64,000 nucleotides of DNA from Sva-07 sp963698565 (GCA_963698565.1 CAVORH010000029.1:5097-69096); one strand, 5' to 3'; numbered from the stretch's first letter, positions 8,169-20,297 are shown. Translations and numbers: made by a program. The notes: generated by a model from the letters alone, not told the origin.

Positions 8169-11100
8169 TCACCCCGGGAGACGGCGACGAGGGCGCGACA
8201 CCCACATGAAGACGGCGCCCGCGGCAAGCAACAGCAGTGCAACGCTGACCAGTTTGCCGGTCTCCGAGCCCGTCGGCGCAGGAGTCGAAGTCCCCGTCGT
8301 CGGTGTCGTCGGTGTGGTCGGCGTGGACGGTGTCGTCGGCGTGGTCGGAGCTGTCGGGTCCGGCGGCACGACAGGCGGAGTCGGCACCGACACCGTCGCC
8401 GACGACTCCAAGGTCACTTCCGAGCCGCCGCCGACCACCGATGCGCTGTTCGTCAACGTCACACCAGGCTCAGCATTCACCGCCGTCACAATCACCAGCG
8501 ACGACGACTGGCCGAGCGCCAACACCTCATCGTTCACACAGCTGACAACCTGGCCGGCAACCTGGCACAGCCAACCATCACCGGAGAACGACACGTAGGT
8601 GAGCGTGTCGGGCAGCGTGTCAACAATCTGCAACGCACCAACCGTCGCGTTCGGCCCTTCGTTCGTCACCGTCATCGTCCAAGGAAGATTCATGTCGACA
8701 ATGTCACCAGCGACCTTCTCGAAGCCGAGCACCACCAGCGGATCCACCGGGGTCGGGTCAGACGCAGCATCGTTGTCCGAGTTCAGATCCGGGTGCGGAG
8801 ACGACACCGTCACCGTGTTGATCACCTCAGGCCAGGCAGCAGGTTCAACTGTCGCCACCAACGTCACCGACGCCGTCGCGTCAACAGCGAACACGCCACC
8901 ACGCGTGCAGGTCACCGTGGGCTCAGCGAAGTCGCACACCCAGCCGTCACCTGCAGCGGACACGAACGTCAAACCCGCCGGAACGGAATCAACCAAAGTG
9001 ACCGGACCGGTGTTCTCCGTCGGGCCATAGTTCGTGACCGTCATCGTGTAGACGACCTGACCGCCAACCTGCGGTGTTCCGACATGGGTCTTCGTGACAC
9101 CCAGATCCGACTGAACCTCGACAGGCGTCGTGGAAGTCGCCGTGTTGTCCGACGTGTCCGGCTCCGGGGTCGACGTCGTCACCGTTGCCGTGTTCGACAG
9201 CTCCGGGTATGCGTCAGCAGTGACCGTACCCGTGACGGTGAACTCGGCAGAATCGAGCGCTGCAAGCGAACCCACGTACACGCACGACACGTCATTGTCG
9301 ATCACGTCGCACACCCAGTCCGTGCCGCCGTCAGCGGCCACATCGGTGACCTCGACGGGCACCGAGTCGGTGACCGTCACATCGAACGCATCAGACGGCC
9401 CTTCGTTCGACACGACCACCGTCCAGGTGATGGTGTCCCCGATGACTGCCGGCGAGACCGAAGCAGTCTTCGAGATGACCAGATCTGTTTCGGTCACCAC
9501 AGCGACATCAACCTGCGACGAGTCGTTCAAGGCGTTCGGGTCAACGGTCGGTGTCGACACCTCAGCTCTGTTGGTGACCGTCGACGGCAGCATCGACGAC
9601 GCCGACGACACCGTCATCACCAGATCGCCGGCGGTCGCCCCAGCAGGCAACAGCGCAGGGACACCAGAGACAACGTAGGTGCATGCCACCGGCTGACCGG
9701 CCGGGGCGGCAGGATCACCGGCAACACACACCCACGGGCCTGTCGAGCCGACATAGGTGAACCCGACCGGGAGCACGTCGTCGATGACGACATCAGCTGC
9801 CGCGTCCGACGGGCCGATCAGGTTGTCGACCCGGAACGTGAACGTCGTGTCGTCACCTGCGCGGACCTGGCTGCCGTCGTGCGTCTTCAAGATCGCCAGG
9901 TCGGCCTCGGCGTTCACGGTGACCTGTGCGGTCGCTGTGTTGTCAGACGTGTCGTCACCCGGTGACGTCGTCCGCACCGTTGCAGTGTTCGTGAGCGTCG
10001 TGGCGTCGAGCACGTTCGCGGCGACGGTCACGTTGACGGTGATCGAAGCGGTCGCGGTCGGCGCCAACGCGGCCACGCTGCACACCGCGGTCCCGATGTC
10101 GCAGGACCAGCCGGCAGGTGCCGAGAACGACGAGATCGTCATACCTGCGGGCACCAGGTCGGTGACCACGACGTTGTCCGCCGTCGACGGACCCAGGTTC
10201 GTGACATCCACCCGGAAACTCGTCGACTCGCCGGCAAGCACCGGGTCGGCGCCGGTCGTGGTCTTGGCGATGATCAGTTCGACATCGTCGACAATGGTGA
10301 GCGGCAGCTCCGAGTTGTCGTTCGACGAGTTCGAATCAGGGGTGGGCGACGACACCGAAACACGGTTGATCGTCGACGCAGGACCAGCGTCGGGCAGGAC
10401 GTCGGCATTCACGCTCAACACGTGCGTTTCGCTGACGTCGAGTCCGTTCGGGTTCGTGCACGTCAGCGTCCCGCCGGCCGGTGAGCCGTCATGAATGCAC
10501 GTCCATTCCCCGGTCGGGTCCGACACCGGGGCATCGAAGGAGACTTCGGGTGGCAGGATGTCGACGACACTGATCGTTGCAGGGTCGTCGGACGGGCCGT
10601 TGTTGGTGACCGTCAACGTCCAGGTGAGACTGTTGCCGGCGGTCACGGTGGCCGGGCCGGTCTTCACGACACCCAGATCGGCGTCGACCGTCACACCACT
10701 GGACACTTCAGCACGGTCGTTGTCCGGGTTCGGGTCAAGGGTCACGCCGGGGTTCAGTACGGCGACGTTCGTGATCGTGCCGGTGACACCAGGATCGACG
10801 GTGACATCGAACGTCAGCGTGAACGACTCACCGAAGTCGATGCCTCCGGCGTAGGTGCAGGTGATCGAACCGGTCACCGGCAGTGCGCCACAGACAGCGC
10901 CGCCAGTGTTGGCGGTGACACCCGTGACGGTCACCCCGGCAGGGAGGGTGTCGGTGAAACTGAACGCTCCGGCATCCGACGGGCCAGCCAGGTTGTCGAC
11001 CGTGATCTGGTATTGGCCGGCGGACCCTGCCTCGACGACACCGATGATGGACTTGTTGATGGCGAGGTCGGCGAGCGTGGTGACAGCCACCGGGTCGGAG

Positions 11101-14100
11101 GCGACGTTCGGTGTCACCGGGTCGAACGTGGTCGTCGTCACCACCACATTGTTGGTGACGTCGGCAATCTGGTCCCGGTTGATGCGGGCAGAGAACGTGA
11201 ACGTGTCGACTGCGCCGACCGCCATGTCCGTCGCACGAGTACAGGTGATGGTCCCACCCGGGTTGACACCGTCGTGCGCACATGAAAGATCCGGATCGAT
11301 GAACTGGAACCCGGCGAACGTCACGCCGGCAGGCAGCGTGTCAACCGTGACGATGTTGGCCCGCGACGTCGACGGTCCCGTCACGTTGTCGACGGTGACC
11401 GTCCAATTCACGAGCGTTCCCGCGACACCGGAACCGGTGTGCGACTTGGAGACGCGAACATCAGCCTGCGCGGTCACCGTGGTCGACGCGTCATCGACGT
11501 TGTTCGCGAGGTTCGTGTCGAACGTCGACAACGTCACCTCGGCGTCGTCGGTGTACACCGTCGAGGCAGGAGTGTCGGAGTTGATGTTGACAACCATCGA
11601 AATCGGGTCGAACGAGCTCCCGGGCCCGGACGGGGCGAGCGTGTCGTTGCTGTTCGTGCGGACACAGGTGACGACACCACCGGTCAGTGACCCGTCATGG
11701 CTGCACGACCATCCCGGTCCGGTCGCGGACGAGAACGTCGTCCCAGCAGGCACGGTGTCGGTGACGGTGAACGGCCCGACAGCGGTGTCAGGACCGTTGT
11801 TCGAAACGGTCAACGTCCATGTGTGCGAGGTTCCTGCGACAGCGGTCGCCGGGGTCGTCGAAACGATCTGGACGTCGACGGCATCGATGCGGGTCGCAGC
11901 GGTCGCGGACGGCGGGTCGTAGAGACGCGTCGCGTTCCCTGATGCGCCGGTCAGGTCGGTGACCGCGGCGTCAGCGGTGTTGGTGTGCGGGAACGTGGAG
12001 CCGACACCAGGAGAATCGACGACGAGCGCTGACGGGGACGCCTGGAACGTGATCGTGAACGACTGGCCGGCAAGGACCGTGCCGACGGCCCAGTCGAGCT
12101 GGCGGGCAGTGGCCGGGCCGGACACTGCCGGGTTGGTGACCACCGGCGGGTCGACGCCGACGACGACCGACGAGGTGCCGGGAATGAAGTCCCAGTTCGG
12201 CGGCAGGACGTCGGTGACGTCAACGGATGCGGCGGTGCCGGTTCCGGTGTTGCTGCCGGAGATACGCCAGGTGACGGCACCGTTGATGTACGCGGGCGGG
12301 GAGGTGACCACCGCTTTGGTGAGCGTGACGGTCGGGAACTCGGCGGTCACGTTCGCGACAGCGGAGTTACCGATGTAGGTGCGACCACCGGACGGCAGGC
12401 TTTCGTAGCTGTCGTTGTCGACGGTGTTGGTCAATGCGGCGTCACCGAATCCGAGCCGGTTGGCGCCGTCGACGGTGTCGTCGAACGTTGCGGTGTAGGT
12501 GAGATTCAACGTCGCGTTCGGGGCGAGCGGGCCGGGCAGGTCGGTGGCGTCCCAGGTGATTTCCCGGGTCAGCGGGTTGAACGTGCCGCCGTTCGAGATG
12601 GTGCCGGGCACGATGCCGTCCGGGACGGTGTCGACGACGACCATGTTGTAGGCGTTCGACAGGTTCGAGCCGGTGTTGCTCACCGTCACCGTGTACGTGA
12701 ACGTGTCGGTCAACGCCGGCGTCGCATCGGACACTGCCTTCGATGTCACCAGGCGCGGTTCGACGACCGTCACACTTTCGACCGCAGGATTGCCTGACCG
12801 ATCCCACGTGTACGGCAGGCCGGTCGGGTCGGGGTCGTTGGTGACATCCCAGCGGACGTTCACCGAGTTGTTCAACGGGGCTCCCCGGACGTTGCCGGCG
12901 ACGTCGGACACGACCGCGGTGTAGACCGCTGTCAGGGTGCGGGCTTCAGTGTCGGCCGGGATGTCACCGTAGAAGACGACGATGTCGCCGCCGGCACCCG
13001 AGCCGGTGCTCCACAGTGACCCGGAAATGCCTGGGCAGGGCAGAGCCGAGATGTTGTAGGCGCAGGTCGCCGACACCAGATTGATGCTGGAACGGTCGAT
13101 GCCGGCAGGCAGCGTGTCGACGAGTGCCGTCTGGTAGAAGTTCGTGTTCGCGCCGATCGACGCGTTCACCGTGTAGGTGACCTGTTCGCCGATCGTCGCC
13201 GACGACTTGTCGGCAAGCTTCGTCGGGGTGGACCCGTCGACCGAAATCGTGTTCGGCGACGACGGCACTGCGGTGTAGACCCGCTCGAGATCGGTTCGGG
13301 GCCACATCCGGGGTGACCCGGTTGCCGTCGTTCAGGCTGGAACCGGTGAGCGCTGCGGTGTTCGTGTAGTCGTCGCCGCCGACTGCGGTCAGGTCGACCG
13401 TGACGTTGTAGGAGACCCGGATGGTCGTGTTCTGGTTCAGGTCGTCGAGACGCCAACCGAGTCGGGTCGTGCCGGCAGCACAACCGTCAACGGGACCGGC
13501 AGCCGGTGCGAGCTCGTCGAACACCACCGGGGTCTGAGCGCCGCTACCGACCTGGATGGTGGTCGAGACGGTGCCCGCGAACGTCAGCCCGTCAGGGAGA
13601 CAGTCGACGATCCACGAGTCGTACAAGGTCGGACGATTGTTCGGCTGTGACGCAGTCAGCGTGTACAGGACCGTGTCACCACCGGCAACACTTGCGCCGC
13701 CCGTGTCGTTCGTCTTCGTGAGTGAAGGGGTCGGCTGCCGGACAGCGACCGTGCGCTGCACGAAACGGTTGATCGCGTTGGTCGGACCACTGGGAGAGGT
13801 GCCCGCCTGGAACCGGGCGATGTTGTTCCGGTTCGAGTTCACTGACGTCTGGTTGATGCCGGAGCCGGTGACGACGACGTTCACGGTGACCGTGAACCGC
13901 TGGTCGGTCAGCGACGAGTTCGTGTAGGCGCCGCCCGTGCCGACACCGAAGTCGAGCTGGCCGTTCGAGGTGTCCAACACGACGTTGGCGGGTGCCGGCG
14001 CGAACACGCCTGGTGCGGAATCGTCGGGTTCGTACGTGAACGACGCGACCGGGGCGGTGGGAGGACTTGCGACCGTCCAGCCGGACGGCAGAGCATCGGT

Positions 14101-17063
14101 GAGGCGCCCTCCGTACACGGCGGTCCCTGCCGGAATGGTCACACTGTAGTAGTAGGTGACGATCTCGCCGATCACGGCCTGGCCGGACGTGCCCGGGGTT
14201 GCCGGCCCGGTGTTGCCCGGCAGGATCGGTGACGTGAACAGCTTGGTCACCGCGACCGGACGGGTCCGCACCGACGCTGTGTCATCGGCAGCCGGAGCAT
14301 TCCAGTCAGCAGACGGCACCGACGCGTCGATGTTGTCGTCCGGGTAGTACGTGGAGCCGACACCGGGTTCGTTCGTGAACGCTGCGAAGCTGCGCACCCC
14401 GGCCGTGTTCGTGAACGTGGCGTCCGCGCCGATGCCGGACGGCCACAGAATGTTGTACGACAACGTCTTGACGTCACCGACGAACAACGCCTCGGCGTCC
14501 ACGGCACCCGGATCGACGACGAAGTCCCACACGATCACCGAACGTGTGGCGTCACCGGCAATCGACGGATGACCGGGATCGGTGCTGTCGTAGCAGTCGA
14601 CGAACAACGGGTTCGACAACGCTGACACATCGGCACAGCGAACCGGCTGCGGCAGGACGTCGAACACCTGGAGGCCACGGACCGAATAGTCGGTGCCGTT
14701 CGCTGCCGAGCCTGCGTGGGTGACGTCGATCTCGTAGGAGGCGAGCGAACCTTCCTGGACAAACGGGACAGGCGGAGAGTACGTGGGGGTGTCGACAGCG
14801 ATGACTGTCTTGTCCAACGTGAGCGGGACTGCCGGCACGATCGCGAACGGAACCTCGTCACGGTACGACGACGTCGCACCAGGGGTGTTCTCCGTCACCA
14901 TCTTCATCAGGTTGCCGGTGATGTCGGGAAGCAGATCCGGGATCGTGTTGACCGTCGCGGAGAACACGACATCGAACACGCCGCCGGACAGGACATAGCG
15001 GTCCGAACCGATCGTGGTGCCAACCTCCCAGACAGGGTTGTCACCGTCGTCGACGACCTCCGTCTTCGTTGAAGTCGAAGTCGACGTTGGTCGACGGCAG
15101 CTCCGTCATCGATGCCGGGGTGTACGTCGTGCCGGGCGGCAGGAAGTCGGTGATCACCGGGTTCTTGTTGAACACGCCGTTCGCGAAGTTCACGGTCAAA
15201 CGGAAACACACCTCGTCGCCGAGACGGAACCCGAAGTCTTCGAGATCGATCGGGTCGGTCGGGTCGGTGTACGCGGCGGTGTTCACGTCGCAGGCCTCGC
15301 CGATCGGCGCGCGGCTTGACACGCTTGTCGATCGACTGCGACAACGTCGACTGGCCGGCCGACGAGCCGTCAGCGATCGGCAGGGTCCCTGTTTCTCCGG
15401 TGTTCGGAATCGGGGTCGAATCGGCGAGGATCTCGACCGTGTTGGTGAACGAGTCACCAGCCACCGTCGGGCGGCCGTCAGGGGTGCCGTTCTCGTATTC
15501 GGCGCGCATCCGCGCCTGATAGGTGACGGTCAGCGTCGACGACGCCGGAATCGTCGCGGTCGCCGTGAACACCATGTCGAACCCGCCGGTGACGAGTTCG
15601 GTCACCGACGTGTACGGCAACGGTGACGTCGTGACACCGTCGCTCACCGTCGGTGCGAATGCGGGATCGTCGTCGCATTCGCCCACTCCTGATGTCGTGT
15701 AGTTGTCGACGTCGTCGAGTGGGCACAGGCCGTTGCCGATCGTGTCGTTCAACACCGGGTTGTCGACCGTCACATATTCGCTGGTGTCGATGGTCACCGT
15801 GTATGTCGCAATGTCACCGGCGAAGAACGTGCCCGGCGACACGCTCTTGATGATGCGCAGATCCTCGATCGACACCGACTCGGTGGCTGTGTCGAACACG
15901 TCCTGGGTGGCCGGGGCCTCGACGATGCCGAGATAGGTGCCCGAGACACGCGAACGGTTCACCGCCGACACCTCCGAGAGCGTTTCGCGGGTCGAATCAC
16001 CCGTGACGTTGTTGTCCAGGTTCGCCTGCTGCGGGAACGGGGCAGACGTGGACGGGGTCGGGCCGCCGAAATCCATGGTGTTCTCCCGCAACGGGATGCC
16101 GGCCGCATATTGGATGGTGACGTTCGCACCGGCGGGCAGGTCACCGAGATCCCAGACGACACGCGTGTAGACGCCGGGCGGGTAGACGGTGGAGCCGTCC
16201 GGGGCAGGGTTCTGCACCGTCGACACCGACACCGGTGTCAGACAGTTCGCGCCGACCGCAGGGGTTCCGGTCAGCGACGGCGCTCCCAGGTACTCGGGGT
16301 TCGAAGAGTTGTCGACGCCGCCACAGCCGAGGAACTCGAGCTGAGCTGGCAGCATGTCGATGACGACAACGTCATCGACGCCGTCTTCACGGGTGACGTT
16401 GACGTCGAGCGTGTAGACGGTCGTGTGGTCGTGGACGCCACGCAACAGCTCCCCCTCGGGGGAAGGTTCGGACTTGTTGATCGTGATCGCAGTGATCGAC
16501 GTCGGCGCCGACGTCGCCGTCGCGGTCTGTGTGAACGAACCAGGCACCGGGGCGCCGGTGGCGGTGAAGCGGGGGACGGTACGAGGGTTGGTGTTGCCGA
16601 ACCCGGCAGCGTCGAACGGCACGTTCGCTCCGACCGGATAGGTGACGAACACCGCGGGCGGCAACTCGGTACGAGGTGTGGCAGTGAACCCGACCGACAG
16701 GCTGTCGCCGAGCTGGAGGTCTGACACGTTCGACCAGATCAGCGTCGTGACACCAGTCAACGGGTCGGTGATGGCGGTCGGGTCGCCGTACTCCGACGGT
16801 GAGGTCGAGCCCGTGTCATAGATGACGTCCGGGGCGAGGGTTGCTGTCACCGAAATGTTGTATTGGACCTGGTCACCGTTGTTGGTGACCCCGACGGTGT
16901 AGGCGACACTCTCCCCAGCCAGCACCGACGGCGATGCCGATGCAGTCACGCTGATCGACGGCGCAGCCGACACCGGAGTGGAGACGGCCCACACGAGCAC
17001 GGAAAGTGACGAAACGAAGACCGCGACCAACGAGAGGAGCCGGTGCTTGGGAGTGAGCGTCAT
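8169..17063 (-). CDS. Giant secreted DUF11-repeat surface protein, broken by three frameshifts
   Basis: About 2,964 residues if read through. It starts MTLTPKHRLLSLVAVFVSSL (ATG 17063) with a Sec signal peptide ending near VSAAPS. Roughly 19 DUF11/Ig-like modules follow, each with SWTVTVSN-type strands and a [TV]D[TSV][LV]P.G turn (for example VDTLPAGVTF, TDSVPVEV, VDSVPAGLTF). A Pro/Thr-rich stalk (PTTPSTPTTPTT) precedes APTGSETG, one transmembrane helix (LVSVALLLLAAGAVFMWV) and an Arg-rich tail, an LPxTG-like anchor in variant form. Frame changes occur at about 15307-15318, 15055-15063 and 13298-13301 (a run of four G on the plus strand). Each equals one extra base (or two missing), and coding quality is good in all four segments. 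Likely role: cell-surface filament, adhesin or stalk. No sortase gene is in the window. GC content appears lower than in neighbours. Confidence 0.85.
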
Positions 17064-17300
17064 GCGTGTGGTGTTCCTGCTGTCCGCGCGGTTCGGGAGC
17101 TGCGGGGCGCCTGCGCGATCCGGCGCCCGACAGTTGGGCCGTGCGGTCGGCTCCTGGCCGCCGAACGTTCTCTCTGGCAACATTGCGATCCGCCTGAGGA
17201 GAACCGCTCGTGCAGGCGGTTCGACGCACGCTGACCAGACGTGTATCGGCGGGACCTGACGAAACCTTGAGGTCGGCGGCTCGGAGTTCGTCCGCCGTGC
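17064..17300 (-). promoter_or_regulatory. Leader/promoter region of the DUF11 gene with an inverted repeat
   Basis: The 237-bp gap between uvrC and the DUF11 start contains GAACCGC-N8-GCGGTTC at 17201-17222, a 7-bp perfect hairpin or operator. The spacing does not fit the GAAC-N4-GTTC SOS box. A Shine-Dalgarno-like AGGA lies about 10 nt before ATG 17063. Nothing else could be recognised. Confidence 0.35.
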
Positions 17301-19181
17301 TCAGGGATGGAACCGCGCGTGGACCGCTTCGGCGACAGCATCGGGGAGGAAGCTCAACGCCTTCAGGTCGTCGAGCTCCGCCCGCTTGACGGCGTTGACC
17401 CCACCGAGCGCCTTCACCAACTTCTTCTGGCGAACCTCGCCGAGACCGGGAATGCCGTCGAGCGCGCTGGTGGTCATGCGCTTGCTGCGCCGCTCGCGGT
17501 GGAAGGTGTTGGCAAATCGGTGGGCCTCGTCGCGGATCCGCTGGAGCATGAACAGCGCCTCGCTCCCCCGCGGGATCTCCACCGGCGCGCTCCGGCCGGG
17601 GATGAACACCTCTTCGAAGCGTTTCGCCAGGCCTGCCACCGGGATCTCGTCGGTCAGGTCGAGTTCGTCGATCACGCGCTTCGCCGCACTGAGTTGGCCC
17701 TTGCCGCCGTCGACGAGGAGGAGCTGCGGCGGATAGGCGAACTTGCCCGGCTTGTCGCCGCGCTCGTTGACGGGCCGATCTCGTTCGTCGAGGTACGCCT
17801 GCAACCGTCGCCGCACCACCTCGGCCATCGCCGCGTAGTCGTCGCTGGCGCTCACCTCGTCGCCGCCGACGGTGTTGACCTTGAAGCGGCGGTATTCGCG
17901 CTTGTTCGGCAGGCCGTCCTCGAGCACCACCATCGAGCCCACGTAGTCGCTGCCCTGCAGGTGAGCCATGTCGTAACACTCGATGCGAAGTGGAGCTTCA
18001 GGGAGGCCGAGATGGTCCTGGAGCTCGGTGAGCGCCCGGCTGCGAGAGTTGTGGTCGCTCGCCCGCTTCATCCGATGACGGGTGAACTCGCCCTCGGCGT
18101 TGCGGGTGACCGTTTCGAGCAACGACCGCTTGTCGCCGCGCTGCGGCACCCGCACCTGCACCCGCGAGCCCCGGCCCATCGAGAGCCACTCCTCGTACGT
18201 CGCGAGTTCCTCGGCCTCGTAGGGAACCAGCACCTGCTTGGGGACGCCGAGGATCGGGTCGTCGCCGTACATCGACTCGAGGATGCGATCGATCAACCGG
18301 CCCGGCGTGAGCTCCTCGACCTTGTCGAGGATGAAGCCCTTGCGCCCGACCACCCGGCCCTTGCGGACGTAGAACACCTGCACCGCTGCTTCGAGTTCGT
18401 CCTCGGCGATGCCGATCACGTCGAGGTCCTCGCTTCGTTCGGCGACCATCTGCTGCTTCTCGATCGCCTTGCGCACGGCGAGCAATCGGTCGCGCAGCCG
18501 GGCGGCGCGTTCGAACTCGAGACCGGTCGCGGCCGCCTGCATGTCGGCCTCGAGGCGGTCGACGATCTCGTCGGTGTCGCCGTCGAGGAACTCGCACAGA
18601 TCGGTGACGAGCTGACGGTACGGCATCTCCTCGATCTCGCCGACGCACGGGCCGGCGCACTTCTCGATGTGGAACAGCAGGCACGGTCGCCCGAGGCGCT
18701 CGTGTTGGTTGAACTTCGCCTGGCTGCACGTGCGGACCGGGAACGACCTCAACAAGAGGTCGAGGGTGTCGCGGATCGCGTAGGCGTGCGCGTAGGGGCC
18801 GAAGTAGCGGGTGCCCTTGCGTTTGCGCCCGCGCATCACCAGCGCACGGGGCCACTGCTCGTCGACGGTGACCGCGAGGAACGGGTAGCTCTTGTCGTCA
18901 CGCAGGCGCACGTTGAAACGCGGATCGTGCTGCTTGATCAACGAGTACTCGAGCATCAGCGCCTCGACCTCGTTGCGCACGATCGTCCACTCGACCGACT
19001 CCGCGGTCTCCACCATCTGCGCAGTGCGCGGATGCAGGTTGGCCGGCGATTGGAAGTAGTTCGAGAGCCGCTGGCGAAGGTTCGACGCCTTGCCGACGTA
19101 GATCACGCGGCCGTGGGCGTCCTTGAACTGGTACGACCCGGGCTCGTCGGGGATCGTGCCGGCCGGCGGACGTTTCACCAT
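17301..19181 (-). CDS. uvrC: Excinuclease ABC subunit C
   Basis: Makes both incisions around DNA damage after UvrA and UvrB have verified it. The 626-residue product has an N-terminal GIY-YIG nuclease (PGSYQFKDAHGRVIYVGKAS, about residues 14-33), a Cys cluster in the middle (CLLFHIEKCAGPC), a UVR domain for UvrB contact (FERAARLRDRLLAVRKAI), the RNase H-like second nuclease (IECYDMAHLQGSDYVGSMVV; LLLVDGGKGQLSAAKRV) and C-terminal HhH motifs (IPGLGEVRQKKLVKALGG). ATG 19181 was chosen for the AGGAAG site 5-6 nt upstream and MVKRPPAGTIPDEPGSYQF; the open frame extends to 19277 but would overlap the divergent gene. No SOS box is visible in the 55-bp divergent promoter, unlike uvrA and uvrB. Confidence 0.97.
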   Translation of the reverse strand: MVKRPPAGTIPDEPGSYQFKDAHGRVIYVGKASNLRQRLSNYFQSPANLHPRTAQMVETAESVEWTIVRNEVEALMLEYSLIKQHDPRFNVRLRDDKSYPFLAVTVDEQWPRALVMRGRKRKGTRYFGPYAHAYAIRDTLDLLLRSFPVRTCSQAKFNQHERLGRPCLLFHIEKCAGPCVGEIEEMPYRQLVTDLCEFLDGDTDEIVDRLEADMQAAATGLEFERAARLRDRLLAVRKAIEKQQMVAERSEDLDVIGIAEDELEAAVQVFYVRKGRVVGRKGFILDKVEELTPGRLIDRILESMYGDDPILGVPKQVLVPYEAEELATYEEWLSMGRGSRVQVRVPQRGDKRSLLETVTRNAEGEFTRHRMKRASDHNSRSRALTELQDHLGLPEAPLRIECYDMAHLQGSDYVGSMVVLEDGLPNKREYRRFKVNTVGGDEVSASDDYAAMAEVVRRRLQAYLDERDRPVNERGDKPGKFAYPPQLLLVDGGKGQLSAAKRVIDELDLTDEIPVAGLAKRFEEVFIPGRSAPVEIPRGSEALFMLQRIRDEAHRFANTFHRERRSKRMTTSALDGIPGLGEVRQKKLVKALGGVNAVKRAELDDLKALSFLPDAVAEAVHARFHP

Positions 19182-19236
19182 CTCGCTTCCTGCATGACGC
19201 CTCAAGCATACGGAGAGCGGGATACCGTGATGCCCG

Positions 19237-20139
19237 ATGTCCGACCAGTTCGCAGCCATCTTCCGCCGTCGACCCAACGACGGCTGGTTCCGCGCCGGAC
19301 GCTACGACGTCACCACCACCGACATCATCTGTGTGCTCGCGGTGGCGTCGATGTTCGTGTACGGCTTCGGCGTCGACCGTTTCGCCAAGCTCACGTTCGT
19401 GCCGGCATTCGTGCGCGACTTCGAGCTCTGGCGGATCTTCACCTGGCCGATCGCCACCGAACCTGCCATCTGGCCGCTCCTCGGTCTGGTGTTCTTCTGG
19501 CTGTTCGGCCAGCAGCTCGAAGCCTTGTTCGGCCGCGGCAAGTTCGTCGCCTGGATCCTGACGATGACGATCGTGCCGGCACTGGTCCTCACGTTGCTCG
19601 GCCCGCTGTCGACCAGCATCGATTTCATGCAGCAGTACGGGCTGAGCAATCTGTTCCTGGGCGGCATCTGGGTGTATGCGGCCACCTATCCCGGTGTCAA
19701 GTGGTTCGAGGTCGTCCCGCTGTGGGCGCTCGCCGCCGTGTTCACCGTGCTCAACCTGCTGCAGTTCACCGGGGTGAACGCAACTGGCCAGACGATCTTC
19801 CTGCTCGTGTCGGTCGGCGTGGCTCTGGTCGCAGGCCGCTCGCTCGGTCTCGCCACCGGCTGGCCGATCCCCCATCTTCCGCTCGACGGTTCGACCCATC
19901 GCAAGCCGAAGAAGAGCAAGCCGAAGCGGCAGGCCAAGGGCTCGTCCGGCCAGCGGGTGGTCGAGGGACCGTGGAAGAACGCTCCCGCACCGGTGCCTCC
20001 GTCTGCCGGCCCGTCGCCCGCCGACCAGGCCGAGCTCGACTCGCTGCTCGACAAGATCGGCGCCAACGGCATGGACTCGTTGACGAACGACGAGAAGAAG
20101 CGTCTCAACGACCTCAGCAAGCGCCTCCGCAACCGCTGA
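19237..20139 (+). CDS. Rhomboid-like integral membrane protein, probably not a protease
   Basis: 300 residues with about six membrane segments (for example IICVLAVASMFVYGFG, WPLLGLVFFWLFGQQL, ILTMTIVPALVLTLLG, TIFLLVSVGVALVAG). The order of elements resembles rhomboid proteins: a WRIFTWPI segment like the L1 loop, and a C-terminal cytosolic tail ending ELDSLLDKIGANGMDSLTND, as in many actinobacterial rhomboid-family proteins. The expected GxSG catalytic serine motif reads YGLSNLFLGG (no Gly after Ser), and no late-helix catalytic His is evident, so I take it as a rhomboid-like pseudoprotease. The middle tail is Lys/Pro rich. It is divergent from uvrC (55 bp). Confidence 0.7.
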   Translation: MSDQFAAIFRRRPNDGWFRAGRYDVTTTDIICVLAVASMFVYGFGVDRFAKLTFVPAFVRDFELWRIFTWPIATEPAIWPLLGLVFFWLFGQQLEALFGRGKFVAWILTMTIVPALVLTLLGPLSTSIDFMQQYGLSNLFLGGIWVYAATYPGVKWFEVVPLWALAAVFTVLNLLQFTGVNATGQTIFLLVSVGVALVAGRSLGLATGWPIPHLPLDGSTHRKPKKSKPKRQAKGSSGQRVVEGPWKNAPAPVPPSAGPSPADQAELDSLLDKIGANGMDSLTNDEKKRLNDLSKRLRNR

Positions 20140-20185
20140 CGCCGCCTCTCCCGCCCCGCCCGCCCCGACCAACCACCCAACCAAG

Positions 20186-20297
20186 GCGATGAGCCAAATC
20201 CCCGGATCTGGGGACCCCGCTCATCGGTCGGCGCCGCTCCTGCCCGATCAACCCGAGCGATGAGCCAAGTCCCCGGATCTGGGGATTTCGCTCATCG
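20186..20297. repeat. Pair of dispersed intergenic palindromes (copies 3 and 4)
   Basis: Copies at 20186-20226 and 20257-20297 have arms GATGAGC..GCTCATC and the same inner stem TCCCCGGATCTGGGGA; the first arm reads GAGCCAA instead of GAGCGAA. They lie between the rhomboid-like gene and the AbiEi-like gene, upstream of the latter's promoter. The rest of this 247-bp gap shows no other gene. Confidence 0.95.

Noticed and set aside
14907..15300. Two separate genes inside the DUF11 locus
   Set aside because: Each open frame continues the DUF11 pattern of the previous one at the exact breakpoint and lacks its own ribosome site or signal peptide, so frameshifts in one gene are the better reading.
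17201..17222. A third SOS box (GAACCGC...GCGGTTC)
   Set aside because: The spacing between GAAC and GTTC is 14 bp, not 4, so it does not fit the LexA core.
17307..20192. 961-residue open frame on the plus strand across uvrC and the rhomboid-like gene
   Set aside because: Antisense shadow of uvrC followed by an alternative frame of the rhomboid-like gene; no domain, and it would need to override two well-identified genes.
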